Below are positions 8,195 to 17,436 of a DNA stretch of 64,000 nt, one piece after another (positions within the stretch are counted from its first letter, which is position 1; each line of letters opens with the position of its first letter). Origin of the DNA: JBOICV01 sp050740255 (lineage in GTDB: Bacteria > Pseudomonadota > Gammaproteobacteria > Nevskiales > JBOICV01); NCBI GenBank assembly GCA_050740255.1, contig JBOICV010000171.1:25596-89595 (forward strand). Direction: 5' to 3'. The notes under the pieces were generated by a model. It saw only the letters and a program-made list of their open reading frames with translations, did not search any database and had not been told where the DNA came from. The position numbers and the translations under genes were made by a program.

Positions 8195-9247
8195 TCATTG
8201 CTTGCGGTCGCCAAAGTTCAAACCTGACTGCTCCACCGTAAAACCAATCGGCGGCTTGATGCCAAAGTGCGTATACGCCGTGCGCGTGGCCATACGTCCA
8301 CGCGGCGTGCGCTGCATAAAACCCTGCTGGATGAGATAAGGCTCCAGCACGTCCTCAATGGTGTCGCGCACTTCGCCGATTGCTGCAGCGAGGCTTTCTA
8401 TGCCGGTCGGACCGCCGTCGAATTTCTCGATTAGCGCCAGCAGCAGTTTGCGATCCATCACATCAAAGCCGTGGTGATCCACTGCCAGCACATCCATCGC
8501 GCGCCGCGCGAGTTCGCCGGTAATGCGCCCGTCGCCTTTGACCTGCGCATAATCCCGCACTCGACGCAGTAAACGATTGACCACGCGCGGCGTGCCCCTG
8601 GCCCGACTGGCAATTTCCTGTGTACCCAAGTTATCTACAGATACACCCATGATCTCAGCAGATCGCTGCACGATAAGCGCAAGATCGTGAATATTATAGA
8701 ATTCAAGGCGTTGGGTGATACCGAAGCGGTCGCGCAATGGGCTGGTCAGGGCGCCGGCGCGAGTCGTCGCACCGACCAAGGTAAAAGCGGGCAGATCCAG
8801 CTTGATGGAGCGCGCCGCCGGACCTTCGCCAATCATGATGTCGAGTTGGCGGTCTTCCAGTGCCGGATACAGCACTTCCTCCACCACCGGGCTGAGGCGG
8901 TGAATTTCGTCCACGAACAGCACGTCACGGGGTTCCAGATTGGTGAGCAAGGCGGCCAGATCGCCCGGGCGTTCCAGCACCGGACCGGAGGTCTGGCGCA
9001 GATTCACGCCCAATTCGTGCGCAATGACATGCGCCAAAGTGGTTTTACCCAGGCCTGGCGGGCCGTAAATCAGCACATGGTCCATCGCCTCGCCGCGCGC
9101 GCGCGCGGCGCCGATGAAGATTTCCATCTGCTCTTTCGCACGCGGCTGGCCGACATAATCCGCAAGCCGCTTGGGGCGAATGGCGCGTTCCTGCGCTTCA
9201 TCGCCCTCCACACGCTGCGGCGTAATCAGCCGGGATTCTTCAATCAT
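8195..9247 (-). CDS. ruvB: Holliday junction branch migration helicase RuvB
   Basis: RuvB is the AAA+ motor that drives Holliday-junction migration together with RuvA. The 350-residue protein has Walker A GPPGLGKTT at 62-70, Walker B LFVDEIHRL, sensor I GATTRAGALTSPLRDRFG with its arginine finger region, and a C-terminal winged helix ending in TPRGRMATRTAYTHFG. It follows ruvA with a 16-base gap. The ruvCAB order is standard. Confidence 0.98.
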   Translation of the reverse strand: MIEESRLITPQRVEGDEAQERAIRPKRLADYVGQPRAKEQMEIFIGAARARGEAMDHVLIYGPPGLGKTTLAHVIAHELGVNLRQTSGPVLERPGDLAALLTNLEPRDVLFVDEIHRLSPVVEEVLYPALEDRQLDIMIGEGPAARSIKLDLPAFTLVGATTRAGALTSPLRDRFGITQRLEFYNIHDLALIVQRSAEIMGVSVDNLGTQEIASRARGTPRVVNRLLRRVRDYAQVKGDGRITGELARRAMDVLAVDHHGFDVMDRKLLLALIEKFDGGPTGIESLAAAIGEVRDTIEDVLEPYLIQQGFMQRTPRGRMATRTAYTHFGIKPPIGFTVEQSGLNFGDRKQ

Positions 9248-9263
9248 GCAGCGGCATCATAGA

Positions 9264-9848
9264 TTACTTGCGCAATGCCGCCTGTAGCGCCGCCCGGATC
9301 AACTGCTCACGCGTGAGGCCAGGCTTGGTTACGGCATGCAGCAATTTCTGCGACTCGGCCGGCCGATAACCCAGCGCCAGCATGGCGGCATAGGCCTCCC
9401 GCTCGGCGCCGATGCCAAACTCAGCGCCGGGCGACCCGGGAAGCTGCCCTGCGACGCGATCGCGCATCTCGACAATCAGCCGCTCGGCGGTTTTCTTGCC
9501 GATACCCGGCAGGCGCGTCAGTTGCACCACATCACCGCTACCTACCGCCAGCGCGAAGTCCGCCGCGGAGATGCCGGACAGCACCGCCAGCGCAATTTTG
9601 GGCCCTACGCCGCTCACCTTGATCAGTTCCCGGAACAGCGTACGTTCCTCACGCGTCGCAAAGGCGTAGAGGATTTGCGCGTCTTCGCGCACCACCAGAT
9701 GCGCAAACAGCGAAACCGTCTGGCCGATATTGGGCAGCTTATAAAAAGTGGACATTGGCGCTTCCACCTCGTAGCCCACGCCATTGACGTCCACCAGCAG
9801 CTGCGGCGGCTGCTTCTCCAGAATTTTGCCCGATAGGCGGCCGATCAT
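9264..9848 (-). CDS. ruvA: Holliday junction branch migration protein RuvA
   Basis: RuvA is the tetrameric DNA-binding partner of RuvB. The 194-residue protein starts MIGRLSGKILEKQPPQLLVDVNGVGYEV, the family N-terminus, so ATG 9848 was chosen over an open-frame extension to 9896. Two helix-hairpin-helix elements (LIKVSGVGPKIALAVLS and LTRLPGIGKKTAERLIVEM) and the C-terminal RuvB-contact domain (ALGYRPAESQKLL) are visible. It overlaps the ruvC stop by 4 bases (ATGA), indicating translational coupling. Confidence 0.97.
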   Translation of the reverse strand: MIGRLSGKILEKQPPQLLVDVNGVGYEVEAPMSTFYKLPNIGQTVSLFAHLVVREDAQILYAFATREERTLFRELIKVSGVGPKIALAVLSGISAADFALAVGSGDVVQLTRLPGIGKKTAERLIVEMRDRVAGQLPGSPGAEFGIGAEREAYAAMLALGYRPAESQKLLHAVTKPGLTREQLIRAALQAALRK

Positions 9849-10357
9849 CGGCGCGCCCTGCGCAACAGGGGTGCCTGCGCATAGCGCAGATGGCATAGCG
9901 CGACCGCCAGCGCGTCCGCCGCATCGGCGGCCAGTGCACCGTTCAGCTTGAGCAGTAACTTGACCATATGCTGGATTTGCGTTTTCTCCGCCCGGCCGCC
10001 ACCAACGATGGTGCGCTTGATGTCGGCCGGAGTGTATTCAGTTACCTGCAAGCCGGCGAGCGCACCGGCACACAACAATACACCGCGAGCCTGACCTAGT
10101 TTGAGCGCACTGCTCGCATTCTTGCTCACGAACACCTGCTCCACCGCCACTACCTGCGGCTGGTGATGGGAAATCAGTTCCGCGACGTTCTCGTATAAAA
10201 CCTTGAGCCGCTGCGCAAACGCCGCATGTTCGTCCAGTTTGATGCAGCCGCTCGCCACATAGCGCGCCGTCGCGCCTTGACCTTCGATAACGCCGTAGCC
10301 GGTCACCCGCGAGCCGGGGTCCAGGCCAAGTACCCGCACTACGGTATTGCCGGTCAC
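9845..10357 (-). CDS. ruvC: Crossover junction endodeoxyribonuclease RuvC
   Basis: RuvC resolves Holliday junctions. The 170-residue protein shows the RNase H-like catalytic set: Asp13 in LGLDPGSRVTGYG, the Glu in VAVEQVFVSKNASSALKLGQ, and the paired acidic residues in DAADALAVALCH. It is first in ruvCAB, just after yebC, and overlaps ruvA by 4 bases. The C-terminus is short and basic. Confidence 0.97.
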   Translation of the reverse strand: MTGNTVVRVLGLDPGSRVTGYGVIEGQGATARYVASGCIKLDEHAAFAQRLKVLYENVAELISHHQPQVVAVEQVFVSKNASSALKLGQARGVLLCAGALAGLQVTEYTPADIKRTIVGGGRAEKTQIQHMVKLLLKLNGALAADAADALAVALCHLRYAQAPLLRRARR

Positions 10358-10360
10358 TGA

Positions 10361-11086
10361 TCAGGTGAAGTCTATGTTGCTGTACACATTCTGCACGTCG
10401 TCAAGCTCCTCCAGCATTTCCAGCAGCTTTGACGAATGTTCGGCCGTTTCGCCGCTGACTACGGTTTTGATTGAAGGCAGCATCGTCACTTCGGCCTCGT
10501 CCGACTTCAGACCGGCGGTTTCCAGCGCTTTTTTCACCGATGTGAACCGCGCCGGCGCGGTGATGACATCCACCGCCTTGTCGTTGTACGTCACCACATC
10601 GTCCGCCCCCGCCTCCAGCGCGGCCTCGAGAATCCTGTTCTCGTCAGCACCCGGCGCGTAGCTGATCACGCCTTTTTCGCTGAACAGAAAAGCGACGGCA
10701 CCCGTCGTGGCCAGATTGCCGCCGCATTTGGTAAAAGCATGCCGCACCTCCGCTACTGTGCGGGTACGGTTATCAGTCATGCAATCCACGATCACGGCCA
10801 CGCCCCCGGACCCGTAACCTTCGTAACGGATTTCCTCAAAATGCTGCCCTTCTTCCTGCCCCGCGCCGCGCTTGATCGCGCGCTCGATGGTGTCTTTGGA
10901 CATATTGGCTGCGAGCGCCTTGTCCATGGCCAGGCGCAGGCGCGGATTGTCGGCCGGATTGGGCCCACCGCCCATGCGCGTGGCGACGTTGATTTCACGA
11001 ATCAGGCGGGTGAAGATTTTCGCGCGCTTCTTGTCCTGGGCTCCTTTCCGGTACTGGATATTGGCCCATTTGCTATGCCCAGCCAT
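10361..11086 (-). CDS. yebC: YebC/PmpR-family regulatory/translation factor
   Basis: The family is described as a DNA-binding regulator and, more recently, as a factor that helps ribosomes through difficult sequences. The 241-residue protein begins MAGHSKWANIQYRKGAQDKKR, the signature N-terminus, and has the acidic second domain (GTVAFLFSEKG-like segment). It lies immediately before ruvC, the usual arrangement. A palindromic repeat lies just upstream of its start. Confidence 0.95.
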   Translation of the reverse strand: MAGHSKWANIQYRKGAQDKKRAKIFTRLIREINVATRMGGGPNPADNPRLRLAMDKALAANMSKDTIERAIKRGAGQEEGQHFEEIRYEGYGSGGVAVIVDCMTDNRTRTVAEVRHAFTKCGGNLATTGAVAFLFSEKGVISYAPGADENRILEAALEAGADDVVTYNDKAVDVITAPARFTSVKKALETAGLKSDEAEVTMLPSIKTVVSGETAEHSSKLLEMLEELDDVQNVYSNIDFT

Positions 11087-11110
11087 TAACTTTCTCTTAG
11101 AACTTTCGTT

Positions 11111-11143
11111 CCCTCTCCCTCGGGGAGAGGGCTAGGGTGAGGG
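11111..11143. repeat. CCCTCACCC-type palindromic repeat (copy 2)
   Basis: The sequence reads CCCTCTCCC, CTCGG, GGAGAGGG, then GGGTGAGGG, the inverse orientation of copy 1. It sits in the gap between the lpd stop and the yebC start. The stem is GC-rich but has no T-tract, so it is not a clear terminator. Confidence 0.75.
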
Positions 11144-11157
11144 CGCGAAACAATCAG

Positions 11158-12579
11158 CTACTGCTTGCGCCTGCCGACGAAATGTATCGTCCTATTATCC
11201 ACCGCTAACGCCGCTTCGTGAACCACTTCGGACAAGGTGGGATGCGCATGCATGGTGCGCGCGATGTCCTCGCTGCTGGCCTTGTATTCGATCGCCAGCA
11301 CCATCTCGGCAATCAGCTCGGAGACATAGGGGCCAATCATATGTACACCCAGCAACTCGTCGGATTTGGCGTCAGCGACCATCCGCACCATGCCCACCGC
11401 CTGCTCCAGCGCTTTGGCACGGCCGTTTATGGCGAAGGAGAAGCTGCCGATACGCACTTCACGGCCGGCGGCCTTGCACTCTTCCTCGGTCTTGCCGACC
11501 CAGGCGATCTCCGGGCTGGTGTAAATCACCGAAGGCACGGCATCGTAGTTCACGTGTCCGGCCTGGCCGGCAATTCGCTCGACGCAAGCGATACCCTCCT
11601 CCATGCCCTTGTGCGCCAGCATCAACCCGCCAATGAGATCACCGACCGCGTACACGTTCGGGACATTGGTCCGCCAGTGCGCATCCACTTGGATAAACCC
11701 TTTTGCATCCAGTTGCAGACCGACTTCGGCTGCTGCCAAACCCTTGCTTGAGGGACGGCGGCCCACCGCAACAATCAGCTTGTCGAATTCCGCTTTCTTC
11801 TTTTCGCCGCCTTGCTCATATTCGACCGTAACCTTCTTACCCTTGATGTTTGCACCCAGCACTTTGGCGCTGAGCTGAATATCCAGTCCCTGCTTGGCGA
11901 ATTGCTTGAGCGCCTCGCGCGCGATCGGTTTGTCGGCCATCGGCAGAAAGCTGTCGAGCGCCTCCAGAACCGTGACCTTGGCGCCTACGCGTGACCACAC
12001 GCTGCCTAGCTCCACGCCAATCACGCCGGCGCCAATCACGCCCAGCTGCTTGGGCACTTCGTCGAATTCCAGTGCGCCCCAGGAATCCACAACCTGCTTG
12101 CCGTCAAACTTCGCAATCGGCAGTTCAACCGGTTCGGAACCCGCGGCGAGAATAATGTGCTGGGCCGTGATTTCCTTGTCACCCACTTTCACCTTGCCGC
12201 TGCCGAGAAGCTGGGCGCGACCAGCGAGAGCGGTGACACCAAAACCCTTGAACAACTGCGCGATACCGTTGGTATGCGCGGATACGATCTCGTCCTTGCG
12301 CTTGAGCATTTGCGCAAGATCCATCTCCACGCCCTTCAGTTTTACGCCGTGTCGCGCAAATTCATGCAAGGCTCGGTGATAAACCTCGGAACTTTCCAAT
12401 AATGCCTTCGAGGGAATACAGCCGGCATTCAAGCAGGTACCGCCCAGCGACGGCTTGCCTGCCCGGTCTATCCACGCATCCACGCAGGCGGTCTTCAAGC
12501 CTAGCTGGCTGGCTCGAATCGCGGCGTGATAGCCCGCCGGACCGGCGCCGACCACCAGCAGGTCGTATTGATTACTCAT
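11158..12579 (-). CDS. lpdA: Dihydrolipoyl dehydrogenase (E3)
   Basis: E3 reoxidises dihydrolipoamide in 2-oxoacid dehydrogenase complexes and the glycine cleavage system. The 473-residue protein has the FAD site GAGPAG at 11-16, the redox disulfide Cys49-Cys54 in GGTCLNAGCIPSKALL, the NAD site VIGAGVIGVELGSVW, and the C-terminal His-Glu pair in HAHPTLSEVVHEA. No E1 or E2 gene is adjacent. It lies alone between purA and yebC with a palindromic repeat on each side, so it is probably transcribed separately and supplies one or more complexes encoded elsewhere. Confidence 0.96.
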   Translation of the reverse strand: MSNQYDLLVVGAGPAGYHAAIRASQLGLKTACVDAWIDRAGKPSLGGTCLNAGCIPSKALLESSEVYHRALHEFARHGVKLKGVEMDLAQMLKRKDEIVSAHTNGIAQLFKGFGVTALAGRAQLLGSGKVKVGDKEITAQHIILAAGSEPVELPIAKFDGKQVVDSWGALEFDEVPKQLGVIGAGVIGVELGSVWSRVGAKVTVLEALDSFLPMADKPIAREALKQFAKQGLDIQLSAKVLGANIKGKKVTVEYEQGGEKKKAEFDKLIVAVGRRPSSKGLAAAEVGLQLDAKGFIQVDAHWRTNVPNVYAVGDLIGGLMLAHKGMEEGIACVERIAGQAGHVNYDAVPSVIYTSPEIAWVGKTEEECKAAGREVRIGSFSFAINGRAKALEQAVGMVRMVADAKSDELLGVHMIGPYVSELIAEMVLAIEYKASSEDIARTMHAHPTLSEVVHEAALAVDNRTIHFVGRRKQ

Positions 12580-12638
12580 GGTTGCTTCCCCGATGGAGCG
12601 GGTATTGTAATCGTGGGTGGAAAACCTGTCTGAAACTG

Positions 12639-12684
12639 CCCCTCACCCATCCTCTCCCCATAAATGGGGAGAGGGGATAGTGAG
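12639..12684. repeat. CCCTCACCC-type palindromic repeat (copy 3)
   Basis: CCCTCACCC, then CCTCTCCCC, a small ATAAAT loop and GGGGAGAGG, form a long inverted repeat between the purA stop and lpd. Family membership is clear from comparison with the copies at 11111 and 63951. Confidence 0.75.
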
Positions 12685-12696
12685 CGCTGCGCGCAC

Positions 12697-13989
12697 TTAG
12701 TCGAAGGGATTGCGCAGCACGATGGTGTGCTCGCGGTCCGGACCCGTCGAAACTATGGCCACTTCTACGCCGCTGACTTCTTCCAGTCGTTTCAGATAAC
12801 GGCGCGCGTTCTCGGGTAGTTTTTCGTAGCGGGTGACGCCTACGGTTGAGCTTCTCCACCCCGGCAGGTTCTCATACACCGCCTCGACCCGGGCCAGACC
12901 CTCGGCACCGATCGGCACGGTCTCTACCGTCTTGCCGTCCACTTTGTAACCGGTACCGATGCGCACCGTTTCCAGCTCGTCCATCACGTCCAGCTTGGTG
13001 ACGCACAGCCCGGACATGCTGTTAAGGAATATCGAGCGCCGCGCAGCCACAGCATCGTACCAGCCGCAGCGCCGCGGCCGGCGCGTAACCGTGCCGTACT
13101 CATCGCCCTTGTCGCGCAGATGCTGGCCAGTTTCGTTGTCCTGCTCAGTGGGAAATGGGCCGCTGCCGACGCGCGTCGCGTAGGCTTTCATGATGCCCAT
13201 CACATAGTCGAAATTGCGCGGACCCACACCGGAACCGGTGGCGGCACCGCCGGCGGTGGTGTTACTCGAAGTCACGAAGGGATAGGTGCCGTGGTCAACG
13301 TCCAGTAAAGCGCCCTGCGCGCCTTCAAACAGGACGTTGTCGCCGCGCTTCAAGTGCAGGCGCAACAGCTCGGTGACGTCGCCCACCATCGGCTTGATCT
13401 GCCCGGCGTAACCCAGCAGGTCGTTCAGCGTCTTCTGGAAATCTTCCGGCTCTTCCTTGAAGTACTGCGCCAACACGAAGTTGTGATAGGCCAACAGCTC
13501 GCCCAGCTTGGCGGCGAGCTGTTCACGATGGAACAAGTCGCCGACCCGCACGGCGCGGCGCGCTACTTTATCTTCGTACGCGGGGCCGATGCCTTTGCCG
13601 GTGGTGCCGATCTTGGCATCGCCGCGAGCCTTTTCGCGCGCCCGGTCCAGCCTGGTGTGTACCGGCAGCACCAGCGGCGTCGCTTCGGAAATGCGCAGCC
13701 GGCTGCGCACCTCCATGCCTGCCTTTTCCACTTTTTCGATTTCACGCAACAAATCCGGCACGGACAGCACCACACCGTTGCCGATGAAACAGGCCACGCC
13801 CTCGCGCATGATGCCGGACGGAATCAGATTCAAGGCAATTTTCTGGCCCTTGATCACCAGCGTGTGACCGGCGTTATGCCCGCCTTGAAAGCGTACTACC
13901 GCCTGCACGCGGTCGGTGAGGAGGTCAACGACTTTGCCCTTGCCCTCATCACCCCATTGGGCGCCGATTACCACAACGCTCTTCCCCAT
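12697..13989 (-). CDS. purA: Adenylosuccinate synthetase
   Basis: PurA makes adenylosuccinate from IMP, aspartate and GTP in AMP synthesis. The 430-residue protein has the GTP-binding signature GAQWGDEGKGKVVD at 9-22, the catalytic-loop GGHNAGHT, and GIGPAYEDKVARR and TTGKGIGP motifs. Length matches the family. It is three bases downstream of hisZ and ends the hfq-hfl run, as in many gammaproteobacteria. Confidence 0.98.
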   Translation of the reverse strand: MGKSVVVIGAQWGDEGKGKVVDLLTDRVQAVVRFQGGHNAGHTLVIKGQKIALNLIPSGIMREGVACFIGNGVVLSVPDLLREIEKVEKAGMEVRSRLRISEATPLVLPVHTRLDRAREKARGDAKIGTTGKGIGPAYEDKVARRAVRVGDLFHREQLAAKLGELLAYHNFVLAQYFKEEPEDFQKTLNDLLGYAGQIKPMVGDVTELLRLHLKRGDNVLFEGAQGALLDVDHGTYPFVTSSNTTAGGAATGSGVGPRNFDYVMGIMKAYATRVGSGPFPTEQDNETGQHLRDKGDEYGTVTRRPRRCGWYDAVAARRSIFLNSMSGLCVTKLDVMDELETVRIGTGYKVDGKTVETVPIGAEGLARVEAVYENLPGWRSSTVGVTRYEKLPENARRYLKRLEEVSGVEVAIVSTGPDREHTIVLRNPFD

Positions 13990-13992
13990 CAG

Positions 13993-15174
13993 CTAAGCCT
14001 TCACTGAGCGTAATTTCCAGTCCTTGCCGTCTTTTACCAGCTCGTCCTGACAGGCCAGTGACGCCGCAGTCTCCTGGCCGAGCGCCTGAACAACGCGACG
14101 GCCCTGCCCGCGCAGTTCGGCAATTTTTGCGGCCAGCGCGGCATCCTCGACTGCAGGCGCAAAAACGGGAGCCGCAACGCCCTCCTCGGGCAACTGCGCC
14201 AGAGTAATCAATTGATTCAAATCGGCGCTAAAACCGGTCGCCGCGCGCGCGCGGCCGAACGCGGCGCCCACACCATCGTAGCGGCCGCCACGAGCGAGCT
14301 CGCGCCCTTGTCCTGAGACAAACGCCGCGAACACCACCCCGGTCTTGTAGCGATAGCCGCGCAACTCCGCCAGATCAATATGGATCGGTACTGCCGGATA
14401 ACGCTCACGCAAGCGCTTGACCAGCGCTTCCAGCGTATCCAGCGCCTGTGTCACTTCAGCGCCGGCGGCAGCGAGCTGTTGGCGTGCGCGCGGCAGTACG
14501 CTCAAATCGCCGTTAAGGAGAATGAGTGCATTCAGCCATTCGCTGAGCTGCGCGTCGCGTGGCCGCGCCGCCATGAATGCCGCCAGGTCCGGCCGCGACT
14601 TGCGTTGCAGAATATCGAATAACTCCTGCTCCACATCGGCGCCAAGGCCGAGTTTCGCCGACAAGGCACGGTAAATACCGACATGGCCCAGATCAAGATG
14701 CACCTCGGCAATGCCCAAAGCCGTGAGGGTCTCCAGCATCAGCGCCAACACCTCGAAATCACTGGCAACGCCGGCGTGGCCGAATAGCTCCGCGCCGACC
14801 TGCAGCGGAGCGCGCGTGCCGCCCAGCCCGTCGGGCACGGTGCGCAAGACGCTGCCGATGTAGCAGTAGCGGGCCGCGCCCTCGCGGCGCAGGCGATGCG
14901 CATCAATGCGCGCGGCCTGGGTCGTAATATCGGAGCGGATGCCGAGCATGCGGCCGGACAGCTGATCGGCGAATTTGAAGGTCTGCAAGTCCAGCGCGCT
15001 GCCGGCGCCGGTCAGCAGGGAGTCCAGATATTCAATGAACGGCGGTCGGATGAGTTCGTAACCCCAGGCGCGGTATACACCGAGCAATTTCGCGCGCGCG
15101 CGCTCCAGCCGCCAGGCGACGTCCGGCAGCGCCTCATCCACCCCTTCGGGCAGCAGCCAACGATCCACGCGCAT
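13993..15174 (-). CDS. hisZ: ATP phosphoribosyltransferase regulatory subunit HisZ
   Basis: HisZ is a catalytically dead histidyl-tRNA-synthetase paralog that forms an octamer with the short form of HisG in the first step of histidine synthesis. The 393-residue product shows the class II fold (WLLPEGVDEALPDVAWRLERAR, RSDITTQAARIDAHRL, RGGRYDGVGAAFGRARAATGFSADL). I chose ATG 15174 (MRVDRWLLPEG). A TTG-initiated frame extends to 15195 but adds residues without family support. It implies that the genome encodes a short HisG elsewhere. Confidence 0.93.
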   Translation of the reverse strand: MRVDRWLLPEGVDEALPDVAWRLERARAKLLGVYRAWGYELIRPPFIEYLDSLLTGAGSALDLQTFKFADQLSGRMLGIRSDITTQAARIDAHRLRREGAARYCYIGSVLRTVPDGLGGTRAPLQVGAELFGHAGVASDFEVLALMLETLTALGIAEVHLDLGHVGIYRALSAKLGLGADVEQELFDILQRKSRPDLAAFMAARPRDAQLSEWLNALILLNGDLSVLPRARQQLAAAGAEVTQALDTLEALVKRLRERYPAVPIHIDLAELRGYRYKTGVVFAAFVSGQGRELARGGRYDGVGAAFGRARAATGFSADLNQLITLAQLPEEGVAAPVFAPAVEDAALAAKIAELRGQGRRVVQALGQETAASLACQDELVKDGKDWKLRSVKA

Positions 15175-15199
15175 GGACGAATATCTTAAAATCAATGGG

Positions 15200-15391
15200 T
15201 TACGGGCGCAGAAATTGTAGCAGAATGAGCCCGCCGATCAGCAGCGCGCCGCCGAATAGCCGCAGCATACGCGGATCGCTGCCGGCCACCCGCAGCAACA
15301 CTTCACGCCAGCGCTCGGGAGCGATAAACGGCATCAGGCCCTCCAGCACCAGCATCAAGGCCAGCGCCCGCAGCAGATCTTGCCAGAACAT
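15200..15391 (-). CDS. DUF2065 small membrane protein (YjeT-like)
   Basis: This 63-residue protein has two hydrophobic helices (about 3-23 and 45-60) separated by FIAPERWREVLLRVAGSDPRMLRLFG, the DUF2065 pattern. It sits between hflC and hisZ, its conserved place in many gammaproteobacteria. The function is unknown; context suggests a link with the HflKC membrane complex, which is inference. Confidence 0.88.
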   Translation of the reverse strand: MFWQDLLRALALMLVLEGLMPFIAPERWREVLLRVAGSDPRMLRLFGGALLIGGLILLQFLRP

Positions 15392-15406
15392 CAGGCGGGC
15401 ACGCTG

Positions 15407-16273
15407 TCAGCGCGCGGAAGGATTGAAATACTGAAAGAACTCGCCTTTCGGTTCCAGCACCAGTATGTCGCTCTGGTTGCGCAGACTTTCCTTGTAGGCG
15501 TCCAGGCTGCGGTAGAAAGCGTAAAACTCCGGATTCTTGCCGTAGGCAGCGGCGTAAATCTCGGCTGCCTTGGCGTCGCCCTCGCCGCGGACGCGCTCGG
15601 CGTTGCCGAATGCGGTGGCCGCTATCACCACCCGGGCGCGGTCGGCCTCGGCGCGTATCTTCTCGGCTTCTTCGGCACCCTTGGCGCGATGCTCTGCGGC
15701 CAGGCGCTTGCGCTCCGAACGCATGCGGTCGTAAACAGAATTGGCGAGCACGTCCGGCAAATCAATGCGCTGGACGCGGACATCAACAATCTCGATACCC
15801 AGCTCACTGACCTGCTCGTTGGCCGTCTTGGTCATATCGCGCATGATTTTGCTGCGCTCGCCGGAGACGGCTTCCTGAATAGTGCGCTTGCCGAATTCGC
15901 TCTTGAGACCTTTACGGATGATGGCCGATAACCGGTCGAGCGCCTGATCCTGATTGCCGCCGGTAGCGCGGTAGTAACGGCCAACATCCTTGATGCGCCA
16001 TTTCACGAAGAAATCGACTTGTACGTTCTTCTTTTCCAGCGTCAGAAAGCGCTCCGATTCACCATCCAGCCCGAGAATGCGGCGATCGAAACGACGCACG
16101 CTCTGCACAAACGGGAGCTTGAAGTGCAGGCCCGGCTTGTCGTCGGTGCGCTGAATTTCGCCGAATTGAAACACCGCGGCGTACTCGCGCTCGTCCACCA
16201 CGAACACCACGCCGGAGACCAGCACGAAGGTCAGTAACAGCGGAAGCGTCAGGAATATCTGCCGGCTGTTCAT
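15407..16273 (-). CDS. hflC: FtsH modulator HflC (SPFH/prohibitin family)
   Basis: HflC with HflK forms a cage around the FtsH protease in the inner membrane. The 288-residue protein has one N-terminal membrane helix (about 7-27), the SPFH domain beginning VDEREYAAVFQFGEI, and a coiled-coil with RSERKRLAAEHRAKGAEEAEKIRAEADRA-type residues. It overlaps the hflK stop by one base. Length is normal. Confidence 0.96.
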   Translation of the reverse strand: MNSRQIFLTLPLLLTFVLVSGVVFVVDEREYAAVFQFGEIQRTDDKPGLHFKLPFVQSVRRFDRRILGLDGESERFLTLEKKNVQVDFFVKWRIKDVGRYYRATGGNQDQALDRLSAIIRKGLKSEFGKRTIQEAVSGERSKIMRDMTKTANEQVSELGIEIVDVRVQRIDLPDVLANSVYDRMRSERKRLAAEHRAKGAEEAEKIRAEADRARVVIAATAFGNAERVRGEGDAKAAEIYAAAYGKNPEFYAFYRSLDAYKESLRNQSDILVLEPKGEFFQYFNPSAR

Positions 16274-17421
16274 CAGTTCCGGCTCCGGCTGCGGCCGTCT
16301 TCGTACAGCGGGTTCGGGGTGGCTGGCGCCGCGGCGCGTGGCGCGCTCTGCGGCGTGCTGCCCGACGGTGTGGAGTCCGCCGGCCGTTTCAGCAACTGCT
16401 CCAAGGGCAGATACAGCATCTGGTTACCGGCATCGCCATCGACCAGAATCTTACCGGTGTTGCTCAGCACCGTTTGCATGGCATCCAGATATAACCGCTT
16501 GCGCGTGACCTGCGGCGCCTGTTCGTATTCGGCCAGGAGCAGGCTGAAGCGCGCCGCTTTACCTTCAGCTTCCGCCACTACCCGTTCGCGATAGCCTTCG
16601 GCCTCCGCGGTTTCACGCGCGGCGGCGCCGCTGGCTCTGGGCAGAATGTCGTTGGCGTAGGCCTCAGCTTCGTTCTGCAAACGCGTCTGATCCTGCTGCG
16701 CACTGGTGACATCCGAAAACGCATCCTGCACCGGGTCCGGCGGTTGCGCATCCTTGAGGTTGACTTCGGTTACCGTGATGCCGGTTCGGTAACTGTCCAG
16801 AATGCTCTGCAGCAATTCCTGGGTGCGGCTTTCAATCTCTACCCGGCCTGCGGTCAGCAGAAAGTCCATCTTCTCTTTGCCCACCACCTCGCGTACGGCA
16901 CTTTTCAGCGCCTGCGCCAGGGTGATTTCCGGCTCGAATACGCGGAACACAAAATCTTCGGCGTTACTGACTTTGTATTGGGCGGCGATTTCGACATCCA
17001 CGATATTCTCGTCCTGAGTCAGCATCAGCGAACGGTCCGTGGTGTTGCGAATGCGTCCCGTATTGACCTTGACCAGCCGCTGCAGCGGATACGGCATGCG
17101 CCAGTGCAGACCGGGACCGGTCGTGCTCGAATACTTGCCGAAGGTCAGGACGACAGCGCGTTCCGCATCGTCAACCTGATAGACGCCGGAGAATAGCCAT
17201 AGCACTACCGCCGCGGCCGCGAGCAATCCCGCGCCAGTGAATTTCTGACCGTTACTCCCGCCGCCGAAGCGCCCGCGCAGTTTTCCCCAGAAATCCTCGA
17301 AGTCGGGGCCACCGCCGCCGGAGGGTTCGCGACGCCGCGCCCACGGGTTGCCATTGCCCTTGGGCGCTTGTTTGTCACCACCGCCGGGCGCGTTCCAGGC
17401 CATCTCTTCGGATTCGTTCAT
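16273..17421 (-). CDS. hflK: FtsH modulator HflK (SPFH/prohibitin family)
   Basis: HflK partners HflC. The 382-residue protein has a Gly/Pro-rich cytosolic N-terminus (about 1-60), a membrane helix (about 65-83), the SPFH domain starting VDDAERAVVLTFGKY, and a coiled-coil region with RLQNEAEAYANDILPRASG. The C-terminus is Ala/Pro-rich and disordered. It starts 15 bases after hflX. Confidence 0.96.
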   Translation of the reverse strand: MNESEEMAWNAPGGGDKQAPKGNGNPWARRREPSGGGGPDFEDFWGKLRGRFGGGSNGQKFTGAGLLAAAAVVLWLFSGVYQVDDAERAVVLTFGKYSSTTGPGLHWRMPYPLQRLVKVNTGRIRNTTDRSLMLTQDENIVDVEIAAQYKVSNAEDFVFRVFEPEITLAQALKSAVREVVGKEKMDFLLTAGRVEIESRTQELLQSILDSYRTGITVTEVNLKDAQPPDPVQDAFSDVTSAQQDQTRLQNEAEAYANDILPRASGAAARETAEAEGYRERVVAEAEGKAARFSLLLAEYEQAPQVTRKRLYLDAMQTVLSNTGKILVDGDAGNQMLYLPLEQLLKRPADSTPSGSTPQSAPRAAAPATPNPLYEDGRSRSRN

Positions 17422-17436
17422 GCTAGGGCCGGCATA

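Noticed and set aside
11111..11143. Rho-independent terminator at lpd/yebC
   Set aside because: The stem is GC-rich but there is no T-tract on either side, and the same sequence recurs inside reading frames.
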